Of a stretch of 40,219 bases of DNA, positions 24,095 to 33,578 are shown piece by piece. A program made the position numbers and the translations under genes. Positions within the stretch are counted from its first letter, which is position 1. Each line of letters starts with the position of its first letter. A model generated the notes under the pieces. The model worked only from the letters and a program-made list of their open reading frames with translations. It ran no database searches and had not been told where the DNA came from. This stretch comes from Bacteroidales bacterium (GTDB lineage Bacteria > Bacteroidota > Bacteroidia > Bacteroidales > UBA3663), in the NCBI GenBank assembly GCA_017548545.1, contig JAFYZW010000099.1, positions 1 through 40,219 of the forward strand, in the 5' to 3' direction.

Positions 24095-24778
24095 TTATCG
24101 GAGATATTGCCGTATCTGTGTGGTCCAGTCACTACGAATCGGTGGACAGAAGGTGTGGATTCCAAATGTAGCGGCTACCTCGCAATTGTGCGTGTTATCA
24201 TCGACAAAGAGGGTCTCGTCCGGTACGTAGCCCGACTCGTCGAGGATAATCTTGAAGATGTCTGGATTCGGTTTGACAAGATGCATTTCATACGAGAGCC
24301 AGGTAAATTCGAAAAGTTCACGTGGTTCATATCCTGCCTCGATAAAGTAACGCAAACAATAACCCCAGTGAATTGTGTTGGTGTTGGAGAGGACGCTAAC
24401 GTGGTAACCCTCCTTCTTCAGCTGATTGACGAATTCAAGACGATATGGAGGAATACCATCGCACATAGAGCTGAACGCAAGTACAACCTGGCGATTGGAG
24501 GGGGCTGGTATGGGATAGCCATCCTTCATAAAGGGTATCATACTGCGCAGCTTGCCTGTCCGCTCATAGGCTCCTGTATGAGCTGCGCGTATTGCGTCGC
24601 AGAATTTATCAAGGGTATACTTGCCCTTCTCCATCGCATCGAGTACGCCCTGCTGATGTGCCAGACTCAGCATCTGCTCTATCTCTGGGATACCTATCTT
24701 CTTGAATTCCGAAATGCAACGGTCGGGACGCAGATCCAACAACACGCCGCCAAAGTCGAAAACTATATTCTTGATCAT
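24095..24778 (-). CDS. HAD-superfamily phosphatase
   Basis: A 227-aa HAD hydrolase of the IA type (YihX-like). Motif I is FDFGGVLLDLRP, with Gly in place of the usual second Asp, as in YihX-type members. Motif II is SVLSNTNTIH, motif III is LVKPNPDIFK and motif IV is LFVDDNTHNCEVA. A helical cap domain lies between motifs I and II. The start at 24778 (MIKNIVFDFGG) is preferred, since the ATG at 24832 only adds a peptide encoded by a 9-bp repeat. Such enzymes remove phosphate from small metabolites. Given the next gene, a sugar phosphate is possible. Confidence 0.9.
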   Translation of the reverse strand: MIKNIVFDFGGVLLDLRPDRCISEFKKIGIPEIEQMLSLAHQQGVLDAMEKGKYTLDKFCDAIRAAHTGAYERTGKLRSMIPFMKDGYPIPAPSNRQVVLAFSSMCDGIPPYRLEFVNQLKKEGYHVSVLSNTNTIHWGYCLRYFIEAGYEPRELFEFTWLSYEMHLVKPNPDIFKIILDESGYVPDETLFVDDNTHNCEVAATFGIHTFCPPIRSDWTTQIRQYLR

Positions 24779-24791
24779 TATTACCAATGGG

Positions 24792-24827
24792 TTTGAAAGG
24801 GTTGAGAAGTTCGAAAGGGTTGAGGAG
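24792..24827 (+). repeat. 9-bp tandem repeat between prfA and the HAD gene
   Basis: Four units: TTTGAAAGG, GTTGAGAAG, TTCGAAAGG, GTTGAGGAG. They also read as two 18-bp copies. The tract ends just before the prfA stop codon. The same unit occurs inside folP, on the other strand. Confidence 0.75.
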
Positions 24828-24828
24828 T

Positions 24829-25932
24829 TCACAACTCGCTCTCCTTCATCCGTTCGGCATTCTCAGCCACAATAAGGTGGTCGATGCAATCCTGAATGTC
24901 GCCGTTCATGAAGGCGGGAAGATTATAAATCGTATAGTTGATGCGATGGTCGGTGACACGCCCCTGAGGGAAATTGTAAGTGCGGATCTTGGCACTACGA
25001 TCACCCGTCGAAACGAGTGATTTTCGACGATTGGCAATGTCATCGACATACTTTTGGTGCTCCTTGTCGTAGATGTAGGAACGCAAACGTGAGAGGGCAC
25101 GTTCCTTGTTCTTGGGTTGATCACGGGTCTCGGTACATTCAATCAAGATCTCATCAACGACACCCGTGTTGGGATTCTTCCACATATAACGCAGACGAAC
25201 ACCCGACTCTACCTTATTGACATTCTGCCCGCCAGCTCCAGAGCTGCGGAAAGTGTCCCATTTGATCTCGCCTTCGTTGATATGCACCTCAAATTCATCG
25301 GCTTCAGGCAGTACAGCCACCGTAGCAGCCGAGGTATGCACACGTCCTTGTGTCTCAGTAACGGGCACGCGCTGGACACGATGTACTCCCGACTCGTATT
25401 TCAGCGTGCCATAGACCGAATCTCCGGTCACCATGCAGATGATTTCCTTGAAACCACCCACAGCCCCCTCGTTGCATGATTGCACCGAGAGCGTCCAGCC
25501 CTTCGACTCACAAAAGCGCTGATACATCTTGAAAAGGTCGCCGGCAAAGAGCGCTGCCTCATCGCCACCCGTACCGCCACGGATTTCAAGCACTGCATTC
25601 TTTGCATCTTCTGGGTCTTTGGGGATGAGGAGCATCTTGATCTCCTCTTCGAGTTCTGGGATACGGGCTTCGCATTCCTGCAACTGCTCGCGAGCCATCT
25701 CCTTCATCTCGGGATCGCTCTCAGTCTGCATAAGCTGGCGTGCCTCGTCACGTCCCGACAAGGCATCGACATATTTCTTGCGAGCCTGGAGAATGTGCTC
25801 CAGCTCGCGGTATTCACGTGTTAGCTTGACGTATCGCTGTTGGTCGGAGATGACACCAGGGTCGGTTACGAGGAGAGAAACCTCCTCAAACCGGCTCTTC
25901 AGGCCATCCAATTTCTCTAAAAGACTATTCAC
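24829..25932 (-). CDS. prfA: Peptide chain release factor 1
   Basis: A 367-aa RF1 that ends translation at UAA and UAG. The stop-reading tripeptide is PVT (residues 190-192, the PxT type of RF1), and the peptide-release motif GGQ is at 234-236 in SSGAGGQNVNK. The N-terminal helical domain is rich in E and K as expected. The start is a GTG at 25932, which overlaps the TGA stop of the upstream xylosidase gene as GTGA. The first residues (NSLLEKLDGLKSRFEEV) match the family N-terminus, so this start is well supported. Co-transcription of a housekeeping gene with a glycosidase is unusual. Confidence 0.96.
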   Translation of the reverse strand: MNSLLEKLDGLKSRFEEVSLLVTDPGVISDQQRYVKLTREYRELEHILQARKKYVDALSGRDEARQLMQTESDPEMKEMAREQLQECEARIPELEEEIKMLLIPKDPEDAKNAVLEIRGGTGGDEAALFAGDLFKMYQRFCESKGWTLSVQSCNEGAVGGFKEIICMVTGDSVYGTLKYESGVHRVQRVPVTETQGRVHTSAATVAVLPEADEFEVHINEGEIKWDTFRSSGAGGQNVNKVESGVRLRYMWKNPNTGVVDEILIECTETRDQPKNKERALSRLRSYIYDKEHQKYVDDIANRRKSLVSTGDRSAKIRTYNFPQGRVTDHRINYTIYNLPAFMNGDIQDCIDHLIVAENAERMKESEL

Positions 25933-28589
25933 AATTCTTCTCTCAAATTGAAATTTATCGGATGCAAATCCTTCAAGCGGCTACTTGGCCCATAGTAGAG
26001 GGTATAACTGCCAGGAACGATTTCCATCTTGCACGTTTCTGGATTGTACGTGCGAAGATCCTCTATAGGTATCTCCACATCAACCGTTTCACCAGCCTTG
26101 ATCTCGATACGCTTAAAACCACGCAACGAACGCAATGGGCCATCTTCATCGTTTTCTTTCTTCAGATAAACCTGAATAACCTCCTCGCCATCACGTTGAC
26201 TGGTATTCGTCACTGGAACGATCAGTGAATAACTGATTCGGGTCGGTTCCCCATCGACACTTGCGGTAGTTCTACGCAGTCTAGTATTTCCATATTCAAA
26301 GGTGCTGTAGCTCATACCCTCGCCAAAGGCGAAAAGTGGTTCGCCCTTGAAGTAACGATAGGTGTGACCCTTCATGTTGTAGTCACCGAAGTCGGGCAAC
26401 TCTTCTTCGCTGCGATAGAAGGTAATAGGCAGACGACCTGCAGGATTGTAGGCACCCGAGAGAACATCAGCGACAGCCTGTCCACCCTGCTGGCCTCCAT
26501 ACCAAGCCTGAAGAATAGCATCACAAGTGCTGGTCTCAGGTTCGAGACCGATCGCCGAACCACTCATGCAGACGAAGACCACAGGTTTGCCCGTCTCGTG
26601 TAGTTTCTTGAGCGTCTCGCGTTGCACACTGGGCAGTTGGATACTAGTGCGATCACCGCCACGGAAACCTTCGTAGGGCACCTTCATCTCTTCGCCTTCA
26701 AGCTTTGGAGAGATACCGCCAACATATACATAGACATCGGCATCCTGTGTGTCGGCCACTAGTTTATCATAATCAATGGGATTGAATACTCCCAAATCGA
26801 AGTTGATTTGAGCGTCATCGGCAATGTACATCCAGTCAATTACGATGTGATAATCCTTGCCAGCTTCCACATCGATGGTCTTATTGAAGGGACGTGGGCC
26901 ATGTCCAGTACGGAATGTCTGCACAGTGTCTCCATTGACGAGATAACAACCCTGTCCGCATATGAATCCGTCAAGTACAATCTGCTGATTCTTGTCGGCA
27001 TGGAACGTGGCGACGTACTCGGCCGAGAAATCACGAAGGTTCACGCCTGGAGCAAAAACCGTATTTCCACCCGTGCAAAGTTGCCAAGGCGAAGTGAGAT
27101 CTTGCACTACTACAGGTTCACCCTCCTTCTTGAGGTTGTTCCAGTACTTCACCGTGAAACCCTTCTGTCCGTTCAAACCGGCACATTGGCTGAACGCGCT
27201 TTCAAAGACATCGTCGGTGACAAGGCTCGAACCGCGCTTGTAGATGATGTTGGCAGGGCCAAAGATTTGACGCATGGCATCGAGGACGGTTACCGTGCGA
27301 CGTGGTGAACCGTAATAATTTCCCCATTGGGCCACACTGTCGGTAGCATTAGCGCCAATCACGGCAATCTTTTTGCCACTAAGAGGGAGCAAGTTCCCAT
27401 CGTTCTTAAGCAATACCATCGACTCGCGTGCCATCTGAAGAGCCTTTTGGTCACTCTCTTCGTTGGCCAAGAAAGACTCGGGGATGTAGTTCCACGAAAC
27501 TATCTCATCGGAATCCATCTCGCCCAGACGGAAACGGTCGGTCAACAAACGAAGCACCGACACGTCAATGTCTTCTTCTTTGATAGCACCACTCTTAACA
27601 GCCTCGGGCAGACTACTATAAGCGCTACCGCACTCCACATCGGTTCCACTCAGAACAGCATTGGCTGACGAAGCAGCCGCATTTTCGAACACGCGATGAT
27701 TCTCATATCTTGGAGAATAGAAGTCGTTGATAGCGCCGCAGTCGCTCACTACAATACCCTTATACCCCCATTCCTTGCGCAGAATCTGCGTCAGCAACTG
27801 GTCGGAGCCACAGCAGGGCTTGCCTTCGTAGGCATTATAAGCGCACATCACCTCGTGCACATCTGTAGTCTTGACGAGATTCTCGAAGGCATAGAGATAG
27901 GTCTCGACAAGGTCACGCTGGCTGAGGTCGGTAACATTAAACTTATGACGCTCGTATTCCGGACCACTGTGAATGGCATAATGCTTGAGGCAAGCATGCA
28001 GTTTGTCGTAGGGTCGCCACTTGCCCTCACCCGCAAACTTATAGACCTTCTCATTGGGTTTGCCCTGCAGACCTGTAACGACTGCATAACCCATCTTACG
28101 GGTCAAGAAAGGATCCTCGCCATAGGTTTCCTGTCCACGTCCCCAACGCGGGTCGCGGAAGATATTGATATTAGGTGTCCACACAGTCAGTCCGCTATAG
28201 CGCTTTACCAATCCTGCGCGACGCGCCTGGATGTACTTGATGCGCTGCTCGGTACTGGCAATATCCATCACTTCCTGCAACAGTTCGGGGTCGAAAGAAG
28301 CCGCCATTCCGATGGCCTGGGGAAAGACAGTAGCCAAACCACTGCGTGCAGCTCCGTGCAGTGCCTCGCTCCACCAGTTGTATTCCTGAATGCCCAATTC
28401 TGGAATAGCATGGCTGTCGTTCATCATCAAGGTAACTTTCTGTTCAAGAGTGAGACGGCTCAAAAGGTCCTTGGCGCGTACTTCGGCCGAGAGATTGGGG
28501 TCCTGATAAGGCAATGTTTTCTTAACTTCGGCAACACCGAAGCTGTAAAGGCCGGCAAGTGCCAGCATCAAAAAAATCTTGTGTTTCAT
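25929..28589 (-). CDS. GH3 beta-xylosidase-type enzyme with PA14 domain
   Basis: An 886-aa secreted glycoside hydrolase (signal peptide MKHKIFLMLALAGLYSFGVA). The start is placed at 28589 because the upstream ATG at 28646 lacks a signal. The N-terminal GH3 barrel carries the nucleophile D283 in GIVVSDCGAIND; the SDCG form is typical of beta-xylosidases and arabinosidases. KHYAIHSGPEYERH (near 202-215) is the substrate-contact loop. A PA14-like insert (about 455-585, YWNNLKKEGEPVV onward) interrupts the second domain, and a fibronectin III-like domain closes the protein. It would trim xylose or related sugars from oligosaccharides in the periplasm. A strong promoter lies upstream and prfA overlaps its stop. 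Confidence 0.93.
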   Translation of the reverse strand: MKHKIFLMLALAGLYSFGVAEVKKTLPYQDPNLSAEVRAKDLLSRLTLEQKVTLMMNDSHAIPELGIQEYNWWSEALHGAARSGLATVFPQAIGMAASFDPELLQEVMDIASTEQRIKYIQARRAGLVKRYSGLTVWTPNINIFRDPRWGRGQETYGEDPFLTRKMGYAVVTGLQGKPNEKVYKFAGEGKWRPYDKLHACLKHYAIHSGPEYERHKFNVTDLSQRDLVETYLYAFENLVKTTDVHEVMCAYNAYEGKPCCGSDQLLTQILRKEWGYKGIVVSDCGAINDFYSPRYENHRVFENAAASSANAVLSGTDVECGSAYSSLPEAVKSGAIKEEDIDVSVLRLLTDRFRLGEMDSDEIVSWNYIPESFLANEESDQKALQMARESMVLLKNDGNLLPLSGKKIAVIGANATDSVAQWGNYYGSPRRTVTVLDAMRQIFGPANIIYKRGSSLVTDDVFESAFSQCAGLNGQKGFTVKYWNNLKKEGEPVVVQDLTSPWQLCTGGNTVFAPGVNLRDFSAEYVATFHADKNQQIVLDGFICGQGCYLVNGDTVQTFRTGHGPRPFNKTIDVEAGKDYHIVIDWMYIADDAQINFDLGVFNPIDYDKLVADTQDADVYVYVGGISPKLEGEEMKVPYEGFRGGDRTSIQLPSVQRETLKKLHETGKPVVFVCMSGSAIGLEPETSTCDAILQAWYGGQQGGQAVADVLSGAYNPAGRLPITFYRSEEELPDFGDYNMKGHTYRYFKGEPLFAFGEGMSYSTFEYGNTRLRRTTASVDGEPTRISYSLIVPVTNTSQRDGEEVIQVYLKKENDEDGPLRSLRGFKRIEIKAGETVDVEIPIEDLRTYNPETCKMEIVPGSYTLYYGPSSRLKDLHPINFNLREEL

Positions 28590-28615
28590 ATGCGTGCGAA
28601 TAATAAAAATGCGCG

Positions 28616-28646
28616 GCAAATATACAATAAAAATACCGCAAAACAA
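28616..28646 (-). promoter_or_regulatory. Promoter of the GH3-prfA run
   Basis: On the minus strand, TTG at 28646-28644, a 19-bp spacer and TATATTTGC at 28624-28616 form a near-consensus Bacteroidetes promoter, with a short leader to the ATG at 28589. It probably drives the whole run to folE. Confidence 0.75.
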
Positions 28647-28674
28647 AATTTCGAATCGAAAAACTGCTTTGCGG
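28636..28674 (-). terminator. Weak hairpin after hmuR
   Basis: CCGCAAA and TTTGCGG can pair around a long loop that itself holds a TTTCGA/TCGAAA dyad. On the minus strand it is followed by TATTTTTATTG. It may end the hmuR transcript, but it overlaps the -33 box of the GH3 promoter. Confidence 0.4.
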
Positions 28675-28727
28675 GTTCATTTCGCATCATTAATTGGCCG
28701 AAATAGATAAATGGAGAAGACTAAAAA

Positions 28728-30770
28728 TCACTTGTCGAACAACTTCTCAACATCTATGCTCATGCCTACTTGCAAGGTGATACCATCGGTGAGTGGGGCA
28801 TTGAGATAATAGTAATCGGGCTTGTAATTGAAGATATTGTCGGCAGCAAAGGTAAGCCGAATGGCTGGACCAATACGCTGAGCCAACGACAGCTTCCAGA
28901 TAGTATATGGATTGTAATGAATCGTTCGAGTTAAAAGCCTGCCATTTGCATCCTTCGTACGATAATCGACATACTCCTCATTATCCACTCCGCTCATCGC
29001 ACGGCCATTGAGTGAGATATTCATCCCATAGTGTGCAGTGAACTGCCTATCCCATTCGCAACGAGCCGTCAACGAATGTGAACGAGCTGGGATATACTGG
29101 TTGTTGATCGACTCGCCTTGCTTATCATGGGGCAATTCCTCATGCACATACGCATAGCTCACCTTCACGCCCAATCCATTATCCCACTTGACCTGCGTTG
29201 TCACGTCGAATCCAAAGGTCTTGTAATTCTTCAGATTGATGTAACTCAAATAAAGTTGATCTGGATGAGTGGGGTCAATCGTGGCATCCACATAGGGAGC
29301 TCCCGTAGCAATACGATTTTCGACATTGTTGTAGTAGCCACCCATCGTGATATTATAGTAACGCTTGGAATAATCGACCGAAGCATTAATATTATGGCTC
29401 AGTTCAGCCTCCAAGTCCTCATTGCCCTGGATAATCCAGATGCCTGCCATATCGAAGTTGTAATACTTCTCCTTGAGTTTGGGGGCACGGAATCCCATGC
29501 CATAGCTGGCACGTAGATTCAAGTCATCAATAGGCTGGAAACGTGCTGACAATCTTGGAGTCACCCGATGATGGTCGCCATCGCTGAAATAATCATATCG
29601 TAAGGCACCAACCACTTCCAGTCTATCCGTTGCCACCCAGTCATACTGTCCGAAGAAGTCAAAAGATTCCTCTTCGTGTGTTTGGTCATCAAGATTGATG
29701 TTCATCAGGTAATCATGGAGATAGTCCGTACCAAAGGTAAGAACATCACCCCGCTCAAAACTATGATTAAAAAGGGTACGAAGAGAGTTCTGTACGTTAG
29801 AATAATCACGCACATCGAGATCTTCGAGTTTACGATAGTCTGACTTATCATACTGATCGAAGAGATAGCTCACCTCAAGATGATCACGCTCGGTAATGTC
29901 CCAATTGCCTCGCAAGCCACCAGTGAAATCGCGATAGCGTTCGGGAACTGTCTCGGTGCGCACTTGCTGCCTGAAGAAGTAGCCAGCCTTTGCTGTAAGC
30001 TTAAACCCTTTGACAGGCCTCCAAATCAACTGATTTTTGATATTGTAGGTATCGTCGCCATAGAAATTGGTTATGGTGCGCGCAACTGGAGAAGGTCCGT
30101 TGGTGAAGTTAAAGTTGTCGATCATCGTGCCTTGGAACGTAAGCATATTCTGCAGATGATGTCCATTCAATCCCAACGACGAGCCATAGCGCCACTCGTT
30201 ATGTTTCGAAACACGGGTATTGACATTTAATGTCCACGGCTCCGATGGTTCGCGAGTAAAGATATTGATAACTCCACCTGCTGCACTCGAACCATAAATG
30301 GCTGAAGCCGCACCCTTCACGATCTCGATGCGTTCCACATTGGCCATATTGAGTCGCGTAAAATCTACATCATCCATCGTCTCGCCTGCCAGTCTTTCGC
30401 CATCTACGAGAAAGAGCACACTTTGTCCACCGAAACCCGAGAAGTTGAGGTGGGTCTGCTGGTTCATGGCATAACTGAACTCCACACCGGGCATCTCCTG
30501 TTGCAAAAGGTCTTCCACGTTGGTCGCATCGACTTTCTGAATATCCTGAGCCGTGATGAGACGCGTTTGTATGGGCACATCCTTTAAACTCTTCGGAGTA
30601 CGTGTGCCTGTTACGACGACCTGTTCCATCCAGAGAGGGTCATCCTCCCAATGATGATAAGCCGAATCGGCAGCTGCCCTGGTCTTGTAGTATTTGCCCT
30701 TGGCCTCTTGTGCAAAAACTGCAGCCGAACATGAAGCCAACAAAGCGAGTATTATCATTTGTCGTTTCAT
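28728..30770 (-). CDS. hmuR: TonB-dependent outer-membrane receptor (HmuR-like)
   Basis: A 680-aa TonB-dependent receptor. The start is the ATG at 30770 (MKRQMIILALLASCSAAVFAQ, a signal peptide); a TTG three codons earlier is ignored. A TonB box MEQVVVTGTRTP lies near residue 50. The plug domain follows, with VDGERLAGETMDD and VERIEIVKGAASAIYGSSAA, and the barrel ends in TDGITLQVGMSIDVEKLFDK. The type matches haem and cobalamin receptors. The gene next to it encodes a HmuY-like haem-binding protein, so haem uptake is the likely role. Its ATG is 5 nt after the hmuY stop. Confidence 0.88.
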   Translation of the reverse strand: MKRQMIILALLASCSAAVFAQEAKGKYYKTRAAADSAYHHWEDDPLWMEQVVVTGTRTPKSLKDVPIQTRLITAQDIQKVDATNVEDLLQQEMPGVEFSYAMNQQTHLNFSGFGGQSVLFLVDGERLAGETMDDVDFTRLNMANVERIEIVKGAASAIYGSSAAGGVINIFTREPSEPWTLNVNTRVSKHNEWRYGSSLGLNGHHLQNMLTFQGTMIDNFNFTNGPSPVARTITNFYGDDTYNIKNQLIWRPVKGFKLTAKAGYFFRQQVRTETVPERYRDFTGGLRGNWDITERDHLEVSYLFDQYDKSDYRKLEDLDVRDYSNVQNSLRTLFNHSFERGDVLTFGTDYLHDYLMNINLDDQTHEEESFDFFGQYDWVATDRLEVVGALRYDYFSDGDHHRVTPRLSARFQPIDDLNLRASYGMGFRAPKLKEKYYNFDMAGIWIIQGNEDLEAELSHNINASVDYSKRYYNITMGGYYNNVENRIATGAPYVDATIDPTHPDQLYLSYINLKNYKTFGFDVTTQVKWDNGLGVKVSYAYVHEELPHDKQGESINNQYIPARSHSLTARCEWDRQFTAHYGMNISLNGRAMSGVDNEEYVDYRTKDANGRLLTRTIHYNPYTIWKLSLAQRIGPAIRLTFAADNIFNYKPDYYYLNAPLTDGITLQVGMSIDVEKLFDK

Positions 30771-30775
30771 ATTCG

Positions 30776-31600
30776 TCAATAAGGATAAAGGTATTCAATG
30801 GTCAGGCAACATTTCACGTTCCTGGCACTGATGTAGTTCGCACAGCGAAGGGCCGCAATAGTACCATCGTTCATCCTGAGCAGAAAGACGTGCCCATTGT
30901 GGTGGAAAATCGGCGGCGGGGTGGTTAACTCCACGATCATCCAGCGAGACAAAACTTCGTTGATCATAATGCCTTGGCAAGGTATGATCTCCTGCAGCAT
31001 CCTGGTCTGATCGACCCAAACATCTTTGTCCGAATAGGTGTCGGAAACAAACGCGGTATCTTTCCCTTCCGAAGACATTTGATTCAAGAGTGTCGCCGAA
31101 TTAATGGGCAGTTCGTCCATACTTGAAAAGGAAGTCTCAAGTGCAGCTCCACCATTTGTGCGATTATTGTTGCGGTGGATAGCAAAATCCCACGACGGAG
31201 CTTCGGGCTGAGTATCGGTTTCTCTGCCGTCAAGTAGCTCGAAATCTTCTAGTCCCCTACCTGTAAGGACACGGAAAAGATAGGTATAAATCATCGATCT
31301 CCCATCCCACTCGCCCGTCAAGGTTGTTGGCACCTTGTAGGGTTCAAAATGCAAGCAAGAGGAATCCATCGGTTCTCCATCGTTGGCCGCAGTCACCGCT
31401 TCATGGATGGCATGCAAGTCGACATAGAACCATTCGTCCCACTCGTTGGCTTCGATGTAAAGCGACCCTCTGATGGTATCACCCCACGAAAGAACAGACG
31501 GACCCTTGTCGAAAGGTTCATCATAAATGCTGCTCAAAATACCGTCGCAAGCGGTCAGCATCATTGCACACAATAATATGAGGGGAAGAATATATCTCAT
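30776..31600 (-). CDS. hmuY: HmuY-family haem-binding lipoprotein
   Basis: A 274-aa lipoprotein (MRYILPLILLCAMMLTAC, lipobox LTAC). The segment SWDFAIHRNNNRTNGGAALE near the middle is the HmuY signature ('W..AFHR...TNGG'), and the beta-rich layout agrees. HmuY proteins hold haem on the cell surface and pass it to a TonB-dependent receptor, here encoded just downstream. The ATG at 31600 overlaps the stop of the phosphopantetheinyl transferase gene by one base (TAATG), so the start is well supported and translation is probably coupled. Which residues coordinate haem is not clear from sequence. Confidence 0.85.
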   Translation of the reverse strand: MRYILPLILLCAMMLTACDGILSSIYDEPFDKGPSVLSWGDTIRGSLYIEANEWDEWFYVDLHAIHEAVTAANDGEPMDSSCLHFEPYKVPTTLTGEWDGRSMIYTYLFRVLTGRGLEDFELLDGRETDTQPEAPSWDFAIHRNNNRTNGGAALETSFSSMDELPINSATLLNQMSSEGKDTAFVSDTYSDKDVWVDQTRMLQEIIPCQGIMINEVLSRWMIVELTTPPPIFHHNGHVFLLRMNDGTIAALRCANYISARNVKCCLTIEYLYPY

Positions 31601-32223
31601 TAATGATAATCGGGAGTCTCGTCCTGCACCCATGTCAGGACGTAGTCTTCGGTAAAATCGAAATGGATGTGCATATACATATCCCTACCTTCTACACGCA
31701 GCAGGACCACCTTTTTTTCCATATCGACATGGACGATAGAAGTCAATTTCTTGAGGTCGTAAAACGATTGCCCCAAGACCTTGAATGCCGACTCCTTGCC
31801 ACTCCATGCAAGATGGATAGCCAGATCAATATCGGGAGTCAAGGCCAAAACAGCAATCTCATCTGGGGTCAAGAACTGCTTGACAACACGCTGCACACGG
31901 TCACCTCTTCGCTCAATGTCGATACCAACAGCCACATCAGAAACTATAACAGCCACATATTGCTTAGTATGACTGAAACTGATAAAAGGCGCATCGGGCT
32001 CATCAATAGACGGTTTGCCATAAGGATCGTAGATGATCCTCTTTTCCTCACCGTCCATCAATTCCTTCAAGGCCCTGCGCACAGACAATATTTCCATGAG
32101 CCTTCGACTGCCAGGCTTCAAGTTTCTAATCTTATCCTCGAAATATTCGGGATGTGACAGACTGGCGCGAAGTTCCTCCTCGGTTTCAGTGATCTTCCAA
32201 ACGATATAGTCGGGTGCGGACAT
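31600..32223 (-). CDS. 4'-phosphopantetheinyl transferase
   Basis: A 207-aa member of the Sfp/AcpT superfamily, which moves the phosphopantetheine arm of CoA onto carrier proteins. The Mg-binding motif VGIDIE is at 99-104 and WSGKESAFK at 140-148. FISFSHTKQYVAV before the first motif is the usual substrate loop. The length is right for the two-domain Sfp type. Its partner carrier protein cannot be named. The ATG is only 1 nt after the gldE stop, and its own stop overlaps the hmuY start, so it is embedded in the operon. Confidence 0.92.
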   Translation of the reverse strand: MSAPDYIVWKITETEEELRASLSHPEYFEDKIRNLKPGSRRLMEILSVRRALKELMDGEEKRIIYDPYGKPSIDEPDAPFISFSHTKQYVAVIVSDVAVGIDIERRGDRVQRVVKQFLTPDEIAVLALTPDIDLAIHLAWSGKESAFKVLGQSFYDLKKLTSIVHVDMEKKVVLLRVEGRDMYMHIHFDFTEDYVLTWVQDETPDYH

Positions 32224-32224
32224 C

Positions 32225-33520
32225 TTACGGCAGTTTAATGCGGACTCTGTCGATGCGACGCTTGTCCATCGACAGAATGGTAAACTCTATCCCGCGAAAA
32301 CGTATCACCTCATGAGTACGCGGGAAATTCTGCTTGATTTCGAGGAGCAACCCACCGATCGATTCACAGTTGTCGGCCTTATCGCCAAGATCATCATCCT
32401 GATCCAAGCCTGTTACCTTACAGAAATCCGTGAGCGAGGTACGTGCTTCGAAGATCCATTCCTTTTGATTCACCTTCTGCCACGTCTGCTCGTCCTCGTC
32501 ATATTCGTCATGTATCTCTCCCACAATCTCCTCGAGCACATCCTCCATGGTGATCAGTCCAGAGGTGCCACCAAACTCATCTACAACGATGGCCATGTGA
32601 AGTCGCTTCTGACGGAAGTCGTCAAGCAAGTCGTCGATAGGTTTATTTTCGGGCACATAATAGGGTTCCCGAATAAGCGTTTGCCACTGGAACTTGTCAT
32701 CGCGGTTCAGATAAGGCAGCAGGTCCTTGATGTAAAGGATGCCCTTGATGTGGTCCTCGGTTTCTTCGATGACAGGCATACGGCTATACTTCTGATCGAC
32801 GACCATCGTCAACACCTTGCTGAATGGTGTATCCACATCAATGGTTACCATCTCAGAGCGAGTAGTCATGGCATCCTTCACCGTCTTATCGCCAAATTCA
32901 ATGATACCCTCCAGCATCTTTTTCTCATCGTTATGCACCTGCGTAGTAACCTTTAAGGCATCACTCAGGTCATCCATCGTAACGTCATCGGTCATCTTGT
33001 CAGCCAGATGACGGTTCAGCCCGCCCATACTCTTGACAAGAAGCAGGATAAAGGGATGGAATAATTTGGTGAGAAATTTCATGATGGGGCTTACACTCCG
33101 GCTGAACGAAAGGGCATGATGCGATGCATAGACCTTGGGAAGTATTTCACCGAAGAGCAGCAACAGAAAGGTCAGAATGACAGTTTGGCTCAGAAAGATG
33201 AGCCATGCCGGATTATCGCTCACAGGCATCACCTGGGCAAAAAAGTAGCTGAACAGCATGATGATGGCAACATTGACGAAATTGTTGCCTATCAGAATGG
33301 CGGCCATCAGGTTCTCTTGTTTCTCGAGTAAGTCCTGGATGAGACCGTCACGGGAGTTCTCATCCTCGTCTAGATTGTCAAGGTCGCGTGGAGAAAGAGA
33401 AAAGAACGCCACCTCGGAAGCTGAGATGCATGCTGAAGCCAAGAGCAACACAACGGCAATCACAAGTGAAACGATTGCTGCAACATTGGGTGCAAAAAGA
33501 TGAATTATATCTAAGTCCAT
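32225..33520 (-). CDS. gldE: GldE-type CNNM/CorC-family membrane protein
   Basis: A 431-aa protein with an N-terminal DUF21 membrane domain (about residues 15-190, four helices, with LASACISASEVAFFSLSPRD as the family opening). Then come two CBS domains (about 205-330, TTRSEMVTIDVDTPFSKVLT and VVDEFGGTSGLITMEDVLEE) and a C-terminal CorC/HlyC transporter-associated domain. This order is that of hemolysin C/CNNM proteins. In Bacteroidetes the version near this gene set is called GldE, from gliding motility, although it also exists in non-gliding species. A role in ion handling is possible. It lies between cdaA (58-bp gap) and the transferase (1-bp gap). Confidence 0.9.
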   Translation of the reverse strand: MDLDIIHLFAPNVAAIVSLVIAVVLLLASACISASEVAFFSLSPRDLDNLDEDENSRDGLIQDLLEKQENLMAAILIGNNFVNVAIIMLFSYFFAQVMPVSDNPAWLIFLSQTVILTFLLLLFGEILPKVYASHHALSFSRSVSPIMKFLTKLFHPFILLLVKSMGGLNRHLADKMTDDVTMDDLSDALKVTTQVHNDEKKMLEGIIEFGDKTVKDAMTTRSEMVTIDVDTPFSKVLTMVVDQKYSRMPVIEETEDHIKGILYIKDLLPYLNRDDKFQWQTLIREPYYVPENKPIDDLLDDFRQKRLHMAIVVDEFGGTSGLITMEDVLEEIVGEIHDEYDEDEQTWQKVNQKEWIFEARTSLTDFCKVTGLDQDDDLGDKADNCESIGGLLLEIKQNFPRTHEVIRFRGIEFTILSMDKRRIDRVRIKLP

Positions 33521-33578
33521 CGGGACAGGTTTATAAATGTGTTAAATGAATTCAGTTTTTTCTTCTGAGCTTGAATAG

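Noticed and set aside
27696..28706. 336-codon plus-strand frame opposite the GH3 gene
   Set aside because: It is a shadow frame. The GH3 nucleophile and substrate-loop motifs are on the minus strand.
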